From the NCBI GenBank assembly GCA_963742345.1, contig CAVULO010000006.1:62001-126000 (forward strand): a stretch of DNA of 64,000 nucleotides. Direction: 5' to 3'. The stretch comes from Pseudolabrys sp963742345. GTDB taxonomy: Bacteria; Pseudomonadota; Alphaproteobacteria; Rhizobiales; Xanthobacteraceae. The notes beneath the pieces are model-generated. The model worked only from the letters and a program-made list of their open reading frames with translations, was not told the origin of the DNA and made no database searches. A program made the position numbers and the translations under genes. Within the stretch, counting starts at the first letter, position 1. Every line of letters starts with the position of its first letter. Of this stretch, positions 35,705 through 45,378 are shown one piece after another.

Positions 35705-36721
35705 CTAGGACTTGAACTTCACGCCTGTGATCGCCTCAAGATTGCCGTGCCAGATCTTTTCCTTGTCGGCCTTCGGCATGTCGATGCCCTCGATGATGCG
35801 AAGAGTCTCGCGCGTGTACATAGTGCCCTTTTCGGGGTCGAACGGGCAGTCGGAGGCGAACACGATCTTGTCGAGATCGTAAAATGCAAGTCCGGCGTGG
35901 GTCGCGGGCACGCCGCCGAACACCGCCGTGTCTGCGTAGAAAGCGTGCTTGAAATAGTCGAGCGGGCGCTTCTTTAACTTTTTGAGGATGACGCTCAGAT
36001 CCTCATCCGAGGTACGTGCGCCGAGTTGGTCCCAGCCCGGCCCGATGCGCCCTTCCAGCATCGGAACGATGCCACCGAAATGATGTGTGATGATTTTCAG
36101 GTTCGGATATCTGTCCATGATGCCTGAGAATACGAGCCGGGCCATCGCCGCGGCGGTCTCGTAGGACCAGCCGAAGGTCCACCAGATTTCATATTTCGAT
36201 TTATTTTCGGACAGATAGTCCGGAAAATTTGCGGCGCGCGCCGGATGCATCCAGATCGGCTTGTTGAGCTTGTTCATGGCCGCGAAGAACGGTTCGAATG
36301 CCGGATCGTCGAGTGGCTTGCCGGCGATATTGGTGTAAATCTGCACGCCTAACGCGCCGTTTTTCAACGCGCGTTCTGCCTCGCGCACGCCGGCGTCAGG
36401 CGCAATCAGTGCTGCTTGGGCAACCCACCCCGGAAACTGATCGGGGTATTTCGCGCAAATTTCGGCAAAGCCGTCATTCACCAGCTTGGTGTATTCCTCG
36501 GTCAGCGTGCCGTCGCCTTTGGTCATGACCTCCAGCGGGGGCATCGGGTACGAAAGAATCTGCGCGTAGTCTTTGAAGCTGCCGACGATCTTGCGGCGGA
36601 CCTCAAGGTCATGAATGCAGGGAATTTCGCGCACGCGCTTGCCGATGTCGGCGTGGCCGCTTTCGACGATCTTGGTGAAATACTTTTCCGGGATGAAATG
36701 GGTGTAGGCGTCGATACGCAT
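35705..36721 (-). CDS. amidohydrolase-2 (ACMSD-like decarboxylase) family protein
   Basis: 338 residues. The metal-site pattern of the ACMSD/gamma-resorcylate decarboxylase group is visible: WMHPA, IITHHFGG and FASDCPFDPEKG with the catalytic Asp. The first strand reads RIDAYTHFIP, so the usual His-X-His (or Glu-X-His) pair is Tyr-X-His. Relatives decarboxylate aromatic or muconate acids or hydrolyse ring-fission products. Its place behind a ThDP enzyme and IorBA on the same strand suggests a role in aromatic acid breakdown, but the substrate is unknown. Confidence 0.82.
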   Translation of the reverse strand: MRIDAYTHFIPEKYFTKIVESGHADIGKRVREIPCIHDLEVRRKIVGSFKDYAQILSYPMPPLEVMTKGDGTLTEEYTKLVNDGFAEICAKYPDQFPGWVAQAALIAPDAGVREAERALKNGALGVQIYTNIAGKPLDDPAFEPFFAAMNKLNKPIWMHPARAANFPDYLSENKSKYEIWWTFGWSYETAAAMARLVFSGIMDRYPNLKIITHHFGGIVPMLEGRIGPGWDQLGARTSDEDLSVILKKLKKRPLDYFKHAFYADTAVFGGVPATHAGLAFYDLDKIVFASDCPFDPEKGTMYTRETLRIIEGIDMPKADKEKIWHGNLEAITGVKFKS

Positions 36722-36760
36722 AACTCCTCCGTGATTTCGATTGCTCTGTGACGTTACCGT

Positions 36761-38464
36761 TCAATAAGGCGTAATGACGTTGAGCAGTGCTTGCTTGCGT
36801 TCGTTGACGACCACCGCACGGGCGCGCGCCAGTGCATCAGGCAGGTCGGCAGGTTTTTCGACACGTTCCGCATGGGCGCCTTGCGCCCGCGCCATCTCCT
36901 CGAACGGGGGTGACGGATCGAGATCGGCGAGAGTGCGGCCGTCGGTCTCGCCGGCGACGCCATCCTTGAACATCGATAGCGTCGCGCGGCGCACGGCACC
37001 GTAGCGGCTGTTGTTGAACACGATAGTCAGAATCGGAAGATTGTGAACGGCCGAGACCCAGTGGCCGACCATGGGATTGGCAAACATGTAGGCGCCGTCG
37101 CCGAGCGTCGCGACCACGAACTCGTCGGGTGCTGCGAGTTTGGCGCCAAGGGCCGCGCCCAAGCCCCAGCCGAGTCCGCCAGCTGGCCCAAGCGCAAAGA
37201 ACGTACCCGGTTTTTCGCGCGCGCAGTGGTCCGGGCGCAGCGGGTATTCATTGATAATGATGGCGTCTTTGCCGACCGCTTCGCCGATCGCGCGCGAGAG
37301 ATATTCCGGTGAAATCGTAGTGCCAGCGGCCGAATCTTTCGCCAGTTGCGCGCGTCGGTTCCGCATGCGCTCGGTCAACCGTGCGCGCCGGGCGGCAATA
37401 CGCGCGTCCGCCATTTGGAGGCGCGGTTCGACTGCGCGCACCAGTGTTTCCAGCGCCTGAGTGGCACCGGCCTGCAGCGCAAGATCACTCGGGAAGCTGC
37501 GCATCGGATAGCGAACATAGAACGGGTCTTCGCCCACATGCGCGACGCGGCAGCCGGCGGGCGGGTGCTGTAAATGAGGGATCCATGGCACGTCGGATTC
37601 GAGCACGATCACCAGATCGGCATCGGCGAGTAATGTGCCGGGTTCGAAGCCGAAATGCATGGAATGGCTCGAGGGCAGGCAGACCGTGCGAGGATTATGC
37701 GTCACTACCGGGATAGCGCAGCGTTCAGCCAGACGGTCGAGTAACGGCACCGCTTCGGCGGGCAAGGTGGCGGTGACGATCAGCGGGCGCTCGGCCGAGG
37801 CGATCCATTCGGCGAGTGTTGCGATCGTGCGCGGATCCGGATGTACGGGCGCGGCTTGCGGCCGGGGCTTTGTTGGCCCCACTGGCTCCGGCAGCGAAGC
37901 TGCAAGGGGCTCGCGCGGCAGCACCAGATAAACAGGTCCGCGCGGATGCGCCATTGCAACTTCGACGCCGCGCGCAACCACATCGCCGATCTGGCCCGGG
38001 ACGCGCAATTCGTAATCCCACTTTACCAACTCACGCACCATGCCGGCCTGGTCGAACATTTCCTGCGCCCAATGGATCGGGCGCGTGCGCGAACCGAAAG
38101 TACCTTTCTCGGTAATCGGCGTTCGGCCGGCGGCCAGAATGAGCGGTACGCGGTCGCGCGAGAGATTGGTGAGATTGTTAATTGTGTTCGCGGTGCCGAC
38201 GTTGACATGCACCATGACCGCTTGAGGGCGGCCGGTCATCAGATAGGCGCCGTGTGCCATGCCAACCGCGAGATTCTCGTGCGGCACCAGTATGGGCTTG
38301 GGAACCTTTGCGTTGGTTTTTTTGGCGCGGCTAAAGGCTTCCACGATCGGTGGAAAGTCCGTACCGGGATTGGCGAAAAAATAATCGGTGCCGTGATCGG
38401 CAAGCGCGCGCAGGAAAGCTTCGGCGGCGATCGTTGGCCGTTGTCCCGTTGGTGTCGCGGCCAT
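36761..38464 (-). CDS. thiamine diphosphate-dependent enzyme (acetolactate synthase/benzoylformate decarboxylase superfamily)
   Basis: 567 residues with all three ThDP domains: the N-terminal PYR domain with catalytic Glu in LVPHENLAVGMAHG, the central domain (residues about 200-330), and the PP domain with the metal motif GDGAYMFANP ending in FNNSRYG. The N-terminal FFANPGTDFPPIVEAF pattern matches uncharacterised acetolactate-synthase-like proteins rather than a housekeeping IlvB. The likely reaction is decarboxylation or carboligation of a 2-oxo acid. It lies between iorB and the amidohydrolase, all on the same strand, so it may act on arylpyruvate-type acids. Confidence 0.87.
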   Translation of the reverse strand: MAATPTGQRPTIAAEAFLRALADHGTDYFFANPGTDFPPIVEAFSRAKKTNAKVPKPILVPHENLAVGMAHGAYLMTGRPQAVMVHVNVGTANTINNLTNLSRDRVPLILAAGRTPITEKGTFGSRTRPIHWAQEMFDQAGMVRELVKWDYELRVPGQIGDVVARGVEVAMAHPRGPVYLVLPREPLAASLPEPVGPTKPRPQAAPVHPDPRTIATLAEWIASAERPLIVTATLPAEAVPLLDRLAERCAIPVVTHNPRTVCLPSSHSMHFGFEPGTLLADADLVIVLESDVPWIPHLQHPPAGCRVAHVGEDPFYVRYPMRSFPSDLALQAGATQALETLVRAVEPRLQMADARIAARRARLTERMRNRRAQLAKDSAAGTTISPEYLSRAIGEAVGKDAIIINEYPLRPDHCAREKPGTFFALGPAGGLGWGLGAALGAKLAAPDEFVVATLGDGAYMFANPMVGHWVSAVHNLPILTIVFNNSRYGAVRRATLSMFKDGVAGETDGRTLADLDPSPPFEEMARAQGAHAERVEKPADLPDALARARAVVVNERKQALLNVITPY

Positions 38465-38582
38465 TACGTTTCGCCCCTCAATCGTCCGCCCGAAATGGAC
38501 CGCGGACGCTACATTTGTTGGCGCGCAGTCTTAACTGACGAGGCCGAGGGTGACAACGGACTGCGGCGCGGCCAGGAGAGAT

Positions 38583-40115
38583 TTATTCCGCCGCCAAGCG
38601 GTGCGTCCCCTGGCCGTCGATCTCGGCGAGACACTTTGCGAGGCTCTCGCCTTCCGGATCGACCAGGGCAGCGGTGCGCGCACTGGCCACAGCGTCGGCA
38701 GCGCGTTCCAGTGGGATTTGGCCCGCAAGCGCAGGGCGGATCACGCGATCCTCAATGGTCCGGTAGTTGGCGAGGCCGCGCGCGTGCGTATCACCGTAGC
38801 CCTTGATCAACCGCGCGCATTCGGCGATCTCGAGGGAGAACTCAGGTGAACGCCGTGTTGCTTCGCGGATCAAGCCGAGCCAGCTTTCGATCTGCCGCTG
38901 TTCCTGTTTGTAGCGGTGGCCATGCGGACGCAGAGGCCGCAGTTTGGCGAGCATCAGAAACCGCAAGTAGCCGCTGATCGAAGTGGAGTTGATCTCCATG
39001 CCGAAATAGACGCGACCGAGCCAGCCTTTGCGCTCTGCCAATCGCAAAATCGGCCGCGCCACGAACGGCGGCAGCAGCTGACACAATTCTTCAATACCGG
39101 GCTTGAGAAAATCGTGCACCGAGAAAGGTTCGCCGTTCACGCGCAACTCCTCGTGCGCGATGCGATGCATGCGTGTGGGCGAAATTTTCGCCTGCGCGAC
39201 CCGCACCACGTCTTCGTAGGACATGCGCACCGCGAGGTGACGAGCGACTTCCTTCAGAAGCCTGCCTCGTGCGCCAACGGCCTGGTCGGCCTCGACGATC
39301 GGCCTGAGACGGCCGAGATAAAGCCATGCATAGGCGACGTTTTGATAGTTGATTAGGCGACGTACACCCTCGAGTCCGACTGCTTGTGCGACCGCAGGAA
39401 ATGTGCGCGCAACTTCGTGCTCGACCAACGCCGGTGTAGCGGTGGCAGTTTTCTTTTTTTCGACAAGCCGCGCGGGCTGTACTGTCGCGCGCGCCGCTTC
39501 ATATCCCGCGCGGAATCCACGCAGATTAGTGTCGACCGACTTTCCGTCCTCGCGGATCGCTGCCTCGAACTGCTCGAGCTTCAGAGGCAGCCGCCCGCAG
39601 CCGGCAATGGCGCCGAGCATCACTGCGTTGATGATCGATCCGCTTTGCTTTGCAAGCGCGTCCATATCGATGAGGAGAGTGTGTCTTGCATGCTCCTTGA
39701 GCACCTCGACTAGTTTTTCTTGATCGAATCGGCCGTCACCCATGGCGATCTTTTCGTCCATGGCATAGAAGCGGCTAAGTGAACCGATCAAATGCGTACG
39801 ATTTGGCGTAACAAAGCCATTCGCAACTGTACGCCCGGCCTCCAGCAACTCGCTTGCCACAGCGATGTCGATATCGCCAACGCCAGGCGTGAGTGCCAGC
39901 ACCGGCCGCTTGCCGCCAAGCTCATGCGACGGCACAGGCAAAATTTCGATGTAATAAGTGGTCGCGCCGGTGCGTTGCGCCACGCCAGGAATCGAAGTGC
40001 TCTGGACCGGAAAACCGGCTTGTGCCGCAGCCGACACGATCCATTGCGTCAGCACGCCGCCACCTTCGCCGCCGAGGGCAGCGATCAGCAGGGTGATCGG
40101 GCGCGGCGTGCTCAT
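38583..40115 (-). CDS. iorB: indolepyruvate oxidoreductase subunit beta
   Basis: 510 residues from the ATG at 40115. The N-terminal domain (LIAALGGEGGGVLTQWI, QSTSIPGVAQRTGATTYYIE) is the POR-gamma-like domain of 2-oxoacid oxidoreductases. The long C-terminal part (about residues 200-510, DUF6537-like) is typical of the large IorB of aerobic proteobacteria. With IorA it oxidatively decarboxylates indolepyruvate and other arylpyruvates to aryl-acetyl-CoA. It overlaps iorA by ATGA, which fixes the start. An upstream in-frame start at 40295 would lie deep inside iorA. Confidence 0.93.
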   Translation of the reverse strand: MSTPRPITLLIAALGGEGGGVLTQWIVSAAAQAGFPVQSTSIPGVAQRTGATTYYIEILPVPSHELGGKRPVLALTPGVGDIDIAVASELLEAGRTVANGFVTPNRTHLIGSLSRFYAMDEKIAMGDGRFDQEKLVEVLKEHARHTLLIDMDALAKQSGSIINAVMLGAIAGCGRLPLKLEQFEAAIREDGKSVDTNLRGFRAGYEAARATVQPARLVEKKKTATATPALVEHEVARTFPAVAQAVGLEGVRRLINYQNVAYAWLYLGRLRPIVEADQAVGARGRLLKEVARHLAVRMSYEDVVRVAQAKISPTRMHRIAHEELRVNGEPFSVHDFLKPGIEELCQLLPPFVARPILRLAERKGWLGRVYFGMEINSTSISGYLRFLMLAKLRPLRPHGHRYKQEQRQIESWLGLIREATRRSPEFSLEIAECARLIKGYGDTHARGLANYRTIEDRVIRPALAGQIPLERAADAVASARTAALVDPEGESLAKCLAEIDGQGTHRLAAE

Positions 40116-42265
40116 GCGGCCACCTTTGCGGCCACCTTGCCGGAATAGCCGCCAAGCCAGCCGATCACCTTTTGCCGCAGCCGGTGCATAAAGCGGTCGC
40201 GCCAGGTTGCATTGCGTATGATCTCGGCCCGGTAGAATGAGGGGCACAGCACGGCCGCGTGCGCAACTTCGCCGCACAGTCCGCATCCGACACATGATTC
40301 AATAACGGTTGCCACGGGATCGGTGCGCAGCGGATCCGGCGACGGCTTTACCGTCAGGGATGGGCAACCGGACAGGCGGATGCACGAATGATCGCCGGTG
40401 CAGATCTCATCGTCAACGCCGTAACGCGCGCGCGTGACGCGCTCGCCGCGCTTGAGTTTCTCGGCGTCTTCGGCACGGATACGGCGCTGACGAGCCAGCT
40501 GGCACTCGCCGTCGGCGATGATCACTTTCAGGCCGCGCTCGGCGGTGCGCATCGCCTCTTTTAGCGTCTTCACCATCACTGCGACGGAATAAGTGCGCAC
40601 CGTACGCAGCCATTTCACGCCCATGGAGCGCAGCGTCTGCTCGATACCGACGCCGGGCGTCGGGCCGGTGCGGCTCATCGTGCTCGACGGGATATATTGC
40701 TGGCCGGTGGCGGACGCGTAGCCATTCTGCATCACGATCAGCACGCCATCGCCTTTGTTGAACAGATTCGACGCAACGCCGGTGATCAGCCCGTTGTGCC
40801 AGAAGCCGCCGTCGCCCATGATCGCGATCGAGCGGCGGTCCATGTTGGGTCCGACCGCCGCGGCGCTTGCAAGGGACATTCCGTAACCGAGAATGGAATT
40901 GCCGAGCGAGAACGGCGCGAAAGTTGCGAATGAATGGCAGCCTATGTCGGCACTGATGTGAGTCGGACCCAATTCCCGCTGCATCAACTTGATGGCAGAA
41001 AACACCGGGCGCTCCGGGCAGCCGGTGCAGAAGGCTGGCGGCCGCGGCGGCAAGGGGCCCAAAGCTGAAGCTGCTTTTGGCTTGTGCGCGACCAGGCCGC
41101 GGGTGTTTTCCGCGACGGTGTCGGCGTCGATGCCCTTCGGTCTGGCATCCTGGAGAAATGCGGCAAGCCCTTCGAGCAGAACATCGGAGGCATACTCGCC
41201 TGCGTTCGGCAGCGGGCCCTTGCCGAGCACGCGCGTATTGATGTCGGCGCGGCGCAGCTCGACGTTGACCGCCTGCTCGATGTAGTCGGGGTAACCTTCT
41301 TCGACCACCAGTACCGAGCGCTTGGATGCACAGAACGCGCGCAGCTCTTCGGGGACCAACGGGTAGACTACATTAAGAACCAGAATTGGAATGCGCGAGG
41401 CGCCGAACACATCGGCAAGTCCCATTCGCTCAAGCGCGCGCAGGACGCTATTGGTCAACCCGCCCATCACGATAATGCCAACGTCGTTCAAGTCGCCATC
41501 GATCGTTTCATTGAGTTTGTGCTCGCGAATGAAGGCGCGCGCGGCTGGCAACCGCTCCTCTACCTTCAGGCGCTCTTGAGTGAAGATCACCGGCGGATGC
41601 GCCAGTCGCCCGTATTCGAAGCGCGGCGGCCCATGCAGCTTGTCGAGACCCGAAACAACTCCCCTACGGTTGTTTTTGGCGGCGAACTCGCCGGTGGCAT
41701 GACAGGCCCGAATGCGCAATTCCAGCATCACCGGCGCGTGGCTCGCCTCCGACAGCTCGAAACCCTTCTCCACGCTGCGCACGATCGAGGGCAGATCGGG
41801 ACGTGGATCGAGAAGCCACATCGAGGATTTCAATGCATAGGCGTAGGAGCGCTCCTGAATGACGCTCGCGCCCTCGCCATAGTCTTCGCCCAGAATGATC
41901 AGGGCACCGCCAACGACACCCGGTGAGGCGAGGTTGGATAGCGCGTCGGCGGCAACGTTAGTGCCGACGATTGATTTCCAGGTCACGGCGCCGCGTAGCG
42001 GATAGTTGATCGATGCGCCCAGCATGGCGGCGGCAGAAGCTTCGTTGGAGCACGTCTCCAGATGCACGCCGAGTTCGGACATGATGTCTTCGGCGTCGAC
42101 CAGGACGTCGAGCAGGTGGGAGACCGGCGCGCCCTGATATCCCCCGACATAGGACACGCCCGACTGAAGCAACGCCTTGGTGACCGCCAGGATGCCTTCA
42201 CCATGGAAGGTATCGCCGTCGCCCAATCTCAGCGCCTGCACTTCTTTCTTGAAAGAGCGTTCCAT
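40112..42265 (-). CDS. iorA: indolepyruvate ferredoxin oxidoreductase subunit alpha
   Basis: 717 residues. The PYR-like domain is VGGYQGAPVSHLLDVL. The central PP domain binds ThDP (GDGGFWHNGL and MQNGYASATG), preceded by CTGCPERPVFSAIK. The C-terminus has an iron-sulfur region with CTGDHSCIRLSGCP and CVGCGLCGEVAHAAVLCP, where cysteine spacing departs from standard 2[4Fe-4S] ferredoxin in the first cluster. It acts with IorB. The gene begins 51 bases after the TRAP genes on the same strand, so an uptake system and an arylpyruvate oxidase may be one unit. Confidence 0.94.
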   Translation of the reverse strand: MERSFKKEVQALRLGDGDTFHGEGILAVTKALLQSGVSYVGGYQGAPVSHLLDVLVDAEDIMSELGVHLETCSNEASAAAMLGASINYPLRGAVTWKSIVGTNVAADALSNLASPGVVGGALIILGEDYGEGASVIQERSYAYALKSSMWLLDPRPDLPSIVRSVEKGFELSEASHAPVMLELRIRACHATGEFAAKNNRRGVVSGLDKLHGPPRFEYGRLAHPPVIFTQERLKVEERLPAARAFIREHKLNETIDGDLNDVGIIVMGGLTNSVLRALERMGLADVFGASRIPILVLNVVYPLVPEELRAFCASKRSVLVVEEGYPDYIEQAVNVELRRADINTRVLGKGPLPNAGEYASDVLLEGLAAFLQDARPKGIDADTVAENTRGLVAHKPKAASALGPLPPRPPAFCTGCPERPVFSAIKLMQRELGPTHISADIGCHSFATFAPFSLGNSILGYGMSLASAAAVGPNMDRRSIAIMGDGGFWHNGLITGVASNLFNKGDGVLIVMQNGYASATGQQYIPSSTMSRTGPTPGVGIEQTLRSMGVKWLRTVRTYSVAVMVKTLKEAMRTAERGLKVIIADGECQLARQRRIRAEDAEKLKRGERVTRARYGVDDEICTGDHSCIRLSGCPSLTVKPSPDPLRTDPVATVIESCVGCGLCGEVAHAAVLCPSFYRAEIIRNATWRDRFMHRLRQKVIGWLGGYSGKVAAKVAA

Positions 42266-42316
42266 CGTCAGGCCTTCGGCAGATAGTTGGGATCCAAACT
42301 ATATACCACAATCCCG

Positions 42317-43627
42317 TTACATGTGCGAGGGCAGCCACAGAGCGATCATCGGAAAGGCAATCAGAATAACCAGCCGGATCAGGTCGGTCAGGATGAAAGG
42401 GATGACGCCCTTGAATATCGTGGCAAAGCTCACGTCCTTGATGACGCTTTTTATCACAAATACGTTCATTCCCACCGGCGGATGGATGAGGCCGAGTTCG
42501 ACCGTCATCACGATGATGACACCGAACCAGATAGGGTCGAAGCCAAGATGGGTTATGACCGGAAAAATGATCGGGATGGTCAGGATGATCATGGCCATCG
42601 CGTCCATCAGGCAGCCGAGCACCAAGTACATCAGCATGATCAGCGCCAGCACGCCGTAGCGGCCGAGCCCGAGTGCCGTGAGGAATTCGGTGACCTTTTG
42701 CGGCGTTTGCGTGATGGTAAGAAAGTAGCCGAACAGCAATGCGCCGATCAGCACGGTGAAAACGGCGGCTGCGGTGCGCGTCGCCTGCAGCAGCGAACTC
42801 AGGATCCCGGCTTTGTCGAGACGCCGGCTCAGCACGCCGATGATGAAGGCGCCGCTGGCGCCGACGCCGCCGGCTTCCGTCGGCGTGAAACGCGGCAGGA
42901 ACGGCAAGCCGTATAAGCCGCCGATCACGAACACGAACAGCAACAGCGGTGCCCAAATGTCTTTCAGCCCCGTGATGCGCTCTCGCCAGCTGCTGCGCGC
43001 GCCGGTCGGCAGAAATTTGGGCCACATCCAGCCGATGATCGCAATCGTCGCCATATACATGCTGATCGCCAGCAGACCAGGAATGATTCCGGCAATGAAC
43101 AGCTTGCCGATATCCTGCTCGGTGATGATGCCGTAGACCGCAAGCACCGTAGAAGGCGGCAGCATCGCGCCGAGCGTGCCGCCGGCGGCGATCACGCCGG
43201 TGGCGAAACTCTGCGGATAGCCGAAGCGGCGCATCTCCGGATAGGCGACTGTTGAAAAAGTTGCGGCAGTGGCGACCGAAGAACCGCAGATCGCTGCGAA
43301 TCCGCCGCAGGCCGCGACCGTGGCAATGCCGAGCCCGCCGCGCATATGGCCGACGAAGGTATTGGCGGCGCGAAACAGTTCTCGGCTCATGCCGGAATTG
43401 GTGACGAAGGCACCCATCAGCAAAAACATCGGGATGACGCCGAAAGTGTAGTCGGTGACCGTGCGCATCGAGGTCTGTCCGACCAGCTTGAGCGCCGGCG
43501 CGCCGCCGTTCAAATAGGCAAAGCCCGATACGCCGACGAGGCCCATCGCCATGCCGACCGGCACACGCAGCAACATCAGCGCAAACAGCGCGAGGAAACC
43601 GATAATGGCGACGGCATCCGTACTCAT
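42317..43627 (-). CDS. TRAP transporter large permease (DctM)
   Basis: 436 residues, twelve or more hydrophobic segments. Family marks: LRVPVGMAMGLVG at the start, PMFLLMGAFVTNSGMSRELF, GGLGIATVAACGGFAAICGSS, the GGTLGAMLPPSTVLAVYG loop, and LIHPPVGMNVFVIK near the end. It forms the sodium-driven translocation subunit. The ATG at 43627 gives the usual short N-terminus; an in-frame start at 43654 would overlap dctQ. It is 4 bases after dctQ. Confidence 0.94.
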   Translation of the reverse strand: MSTDAVAIIGFLALFALMLLRVPVGMAMGLVGVSGFAYLNGGAPALKLVGQTSMRTVTDYTFGVIPMFLLMGAFVTNSGMSRELFRAANTFVGHMRGGLGIATVAACGGFAAICGSSVATAATFSTVAYPEMRRFGYPQSFATGVIAAGGTLGAMLPPSTVLAVYGIITEQDIGKLFIAGIIPGLLAISMYMATIAIIGWMWPKFLPTGARSSWRERITGLKDIWAPLLLFVFVIGGLYGLPFLPRFTPTEAGGVGASGAFIIGVLSRRLDKAGILSSLLQATRTAAAVFTVLIGALLFGYFLTITQTPQKVTEFLTALGLGRYGVLALIMLMYLVLGCLMDAMAMIILTIPIIFPVITHLGFDPIWFGVIIVMTVELGLIHPPVGMNVFVIKSVIKDVSFATIFKGVIPFILTDLIRLVILIAFPMIALWLPSHM

Positions 43628-43631
43628 GCTG

Positions 43632-44153
43632 TCATTCGACCGGCTTGATTTCATTTTGCACGGCCGAGTCCAGCATGTAGTCCGGGTGGAATACCAACCG
43701 GTAGGTGCGCACTGCGATCAACAGAACCGCCGAAACGTCCCCGAGCCAGGCGATCATGAAGAACGGCCATGTTGGCAGGCGCAGGTCGAACGTCAGAACA
43801 TTGTCGGCGCGCGTGCTCATCACTTTGTCGAACAGCGTGTAGGTTTGTACGGTAACGACGAACAGCAGCACCAGCGTCGCGAAGACGTCGATCATGCGCT
43901 GATATTTCGGTCCGACATTTCCCCACACGAGATCGACCGTGATGTGGGTGCCACGATAGGACGTCGCGGCAATCCCCCAGAAGATGAGAATGCCGAGCAT
44001 CAGCCGGCCGAAATCGTAGGAATCAGGGATCGAGTAGGTGAACAGATTGCGCAATAGAACCGAGATGAAGATGGTGGCGGCAACGATCCCGACGAATGCG
44101 GCCGCCACCCATTCGATCGAATCGATGAAACGATCCATGTAGACGCGATTCAT
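43632..44153 (-). CDS. TRAP transporter small permease (DctQ)
   Basis: 173 residues with four hydrophobic segments: AAFVGIVAATIFISVLLRN, RLMLGILIFWGIAATSYRG with the family pattern R-THITVDLV following, VLLFVVTVQTYTLFD and WPFFMIAWLGDVSAVLLIAV. It pairs with DctM and receives substrate from DctP. A 109-base gap separates it from dctP. Confidence 0.92.
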   Translation of the reverse strand: MNRVYMDRFIDSIEWVAAAFVGIVAATIFISVLLRNLFTYSIPDSYDFGRLMLGILIFWGIAATSYRGTHITVDLVWGNVGPKYQRMIDVFATLVLLFVVTVQTYTLFDKVMSTRADNVLTFDLRLPTWPFFMIAWLGDVSAVLLIAVRTYRLVFHPDYMLDSAVQNEIKPVE

Positions 44154-44262
44154 GCGCGCTCCATCGCCTGTAGAGCCTTGCTAGCCAAGAAACGGCGGCG
44201 GAGTACCGCCGCCGCCGGTCCGATGTCAGCCGCGTCAAGCGGCCCGCGGTTCTCGGCACTGA

Positions 44263-45291
44263 TCAATAGGACGAGTTGGCTTTCGCTAACTGGTCCTTGA
44301 GTTCCTTCATCACGACGGCCGGATCAACCCCGGCCTTTTTGGCGTTTTCAGCCCACTTTTCTTCGAGCGGTTGCGCGGCCTTCTTCCATTCGGCGGCTTG
44401 CGCAGGCGTCGGCTCATAGACGTCCTGGCCTGCTTCTGCCTTGATCTTGGCGATCCCGGCGTGTTCGAAGTCGGCCCATGGTGCCGCCACCTTGAGCGCC
44501 CATTCGGGCGTGCAGTGGTTGTCGATCACCTTCTTCTGTGCGGTCGACATCTCTTCGTACTTGGCCTTGTTGAAGACGAAGGCGAATGTCGTCACATAGA
44601 GCGGCACGTCGAGGTGATACTTAGTTACCTTGTCGATGCCGAACAGCAACACCGAGCCCCAGGGGAACGTCACGGCATCAGCGACGCCCTTTTCGAGAAC
44701 GTCGCGCACTTCCGGTGCTGAGGCTTGCACATTGGTCCCTCCAAGCGTAGTCACGAACGTCGCCATGGTCGCGTGGGCTGGGCGGATCTTCATGCCCTTG
44801 ATGTCAGCCGGCACCAGAATCTTCTTGTCGCGCGAATGAAACGCGCCCGGGTCGTGCACGAAAGCCAGGCAGAACTTGACGTCCTTCATCTCCTGCGCTG
44901 CGTATTTGCGGTACCAGGCGTCTAACGCCTGCGTGCCGCCCTTGGCATTGGTCATCAAGAATGGCAATTCGCCCGCGCCAATGATCGGGAAGCGGCCGGG
45001 TTGATAACCAGGATTGATGTAGGTGAGGTCGGCAATACCGTCGCGCGCCATATCGTAATGGTCGAAAGCCTTGCCGAGCTGCTGGGCGGGATAGACCTTG
45101 TATTTTATGGTGCCGCCGGAATCCTTCTCGACCGACGCTCCCCATTCCTCCAGCGCCTTCTGCAGCGGATGTGACGGAGGCACCCAGTGCGACAGCTTCA
45201 GTTCGAAAGTCTTGTCTTGTGCGAACGCGCCGTTGGCTCCGCCGATCAGCAAGGCGGCAGCGTAGACACATCCGGCGAAACGGCGTTTCAT
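44263..45291 (-). CDS. TRAP transporter substrate-binding protein (DctP)
   Basis: 342 residues with a Sec signal peptide (RRFAGCVYAAALLIGGANGAFA, cleaved before QDKTFEL). The receptor pattern is present: LKLSHWVPPSHPLQKALEEW, YPAQQLGKAFDHYD, LPFLMTN, GMKIRPAHATMATFVTTLGG with the conserved Arg that binds a carboxylate, and AVTFPWGS. GGGAGG precedes the ATG. TRAP receptors bind organic acids, and the surrounding genes suggest an aromatic or arylalkanoic acid. It is divergent from marR, with a palindromic operator candidate between them. Confidence 0.94.
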   Translation of the reverse strand: MKRRFAGCVYAAALLIGGANGAFAQDKTFELKLSHWVPPSHPLQKALEEWGASVEKDSGGTIKYKVYPAQQLGKAFDHYDMARDGIADLTYINPGYQPGRFPIIGAGELPFLMTNAKGGTQALDAWYRKYAAQEMKDVKFCLAFVHDPGAFHSRDKKILVPADIKGMKIRPAHATMATFVTTLGGTNVQASAPEVRDVLEKGVADAVTFPWGSVLLFGIDKVTKYHLDVPLYVTTFAFVFNKAKYEEMSTAQKKVIDNHCTPEWALKVAAPWADFEHAGIAKIKAEAGQDVYEPTPAQAAEWKKAAQPLEEKWAENAKKAGVDPAVVMKELKDQLAKANSSY

Positions 45292-45378
45292 GGGTTCCTC
45301 CCTTGAGGGTTGGGGTGTTGGTTAAATCGCCAACTTTTTGCAATATTCAGCCGAATGCGAGCTACGTTGTAAAGCTTA

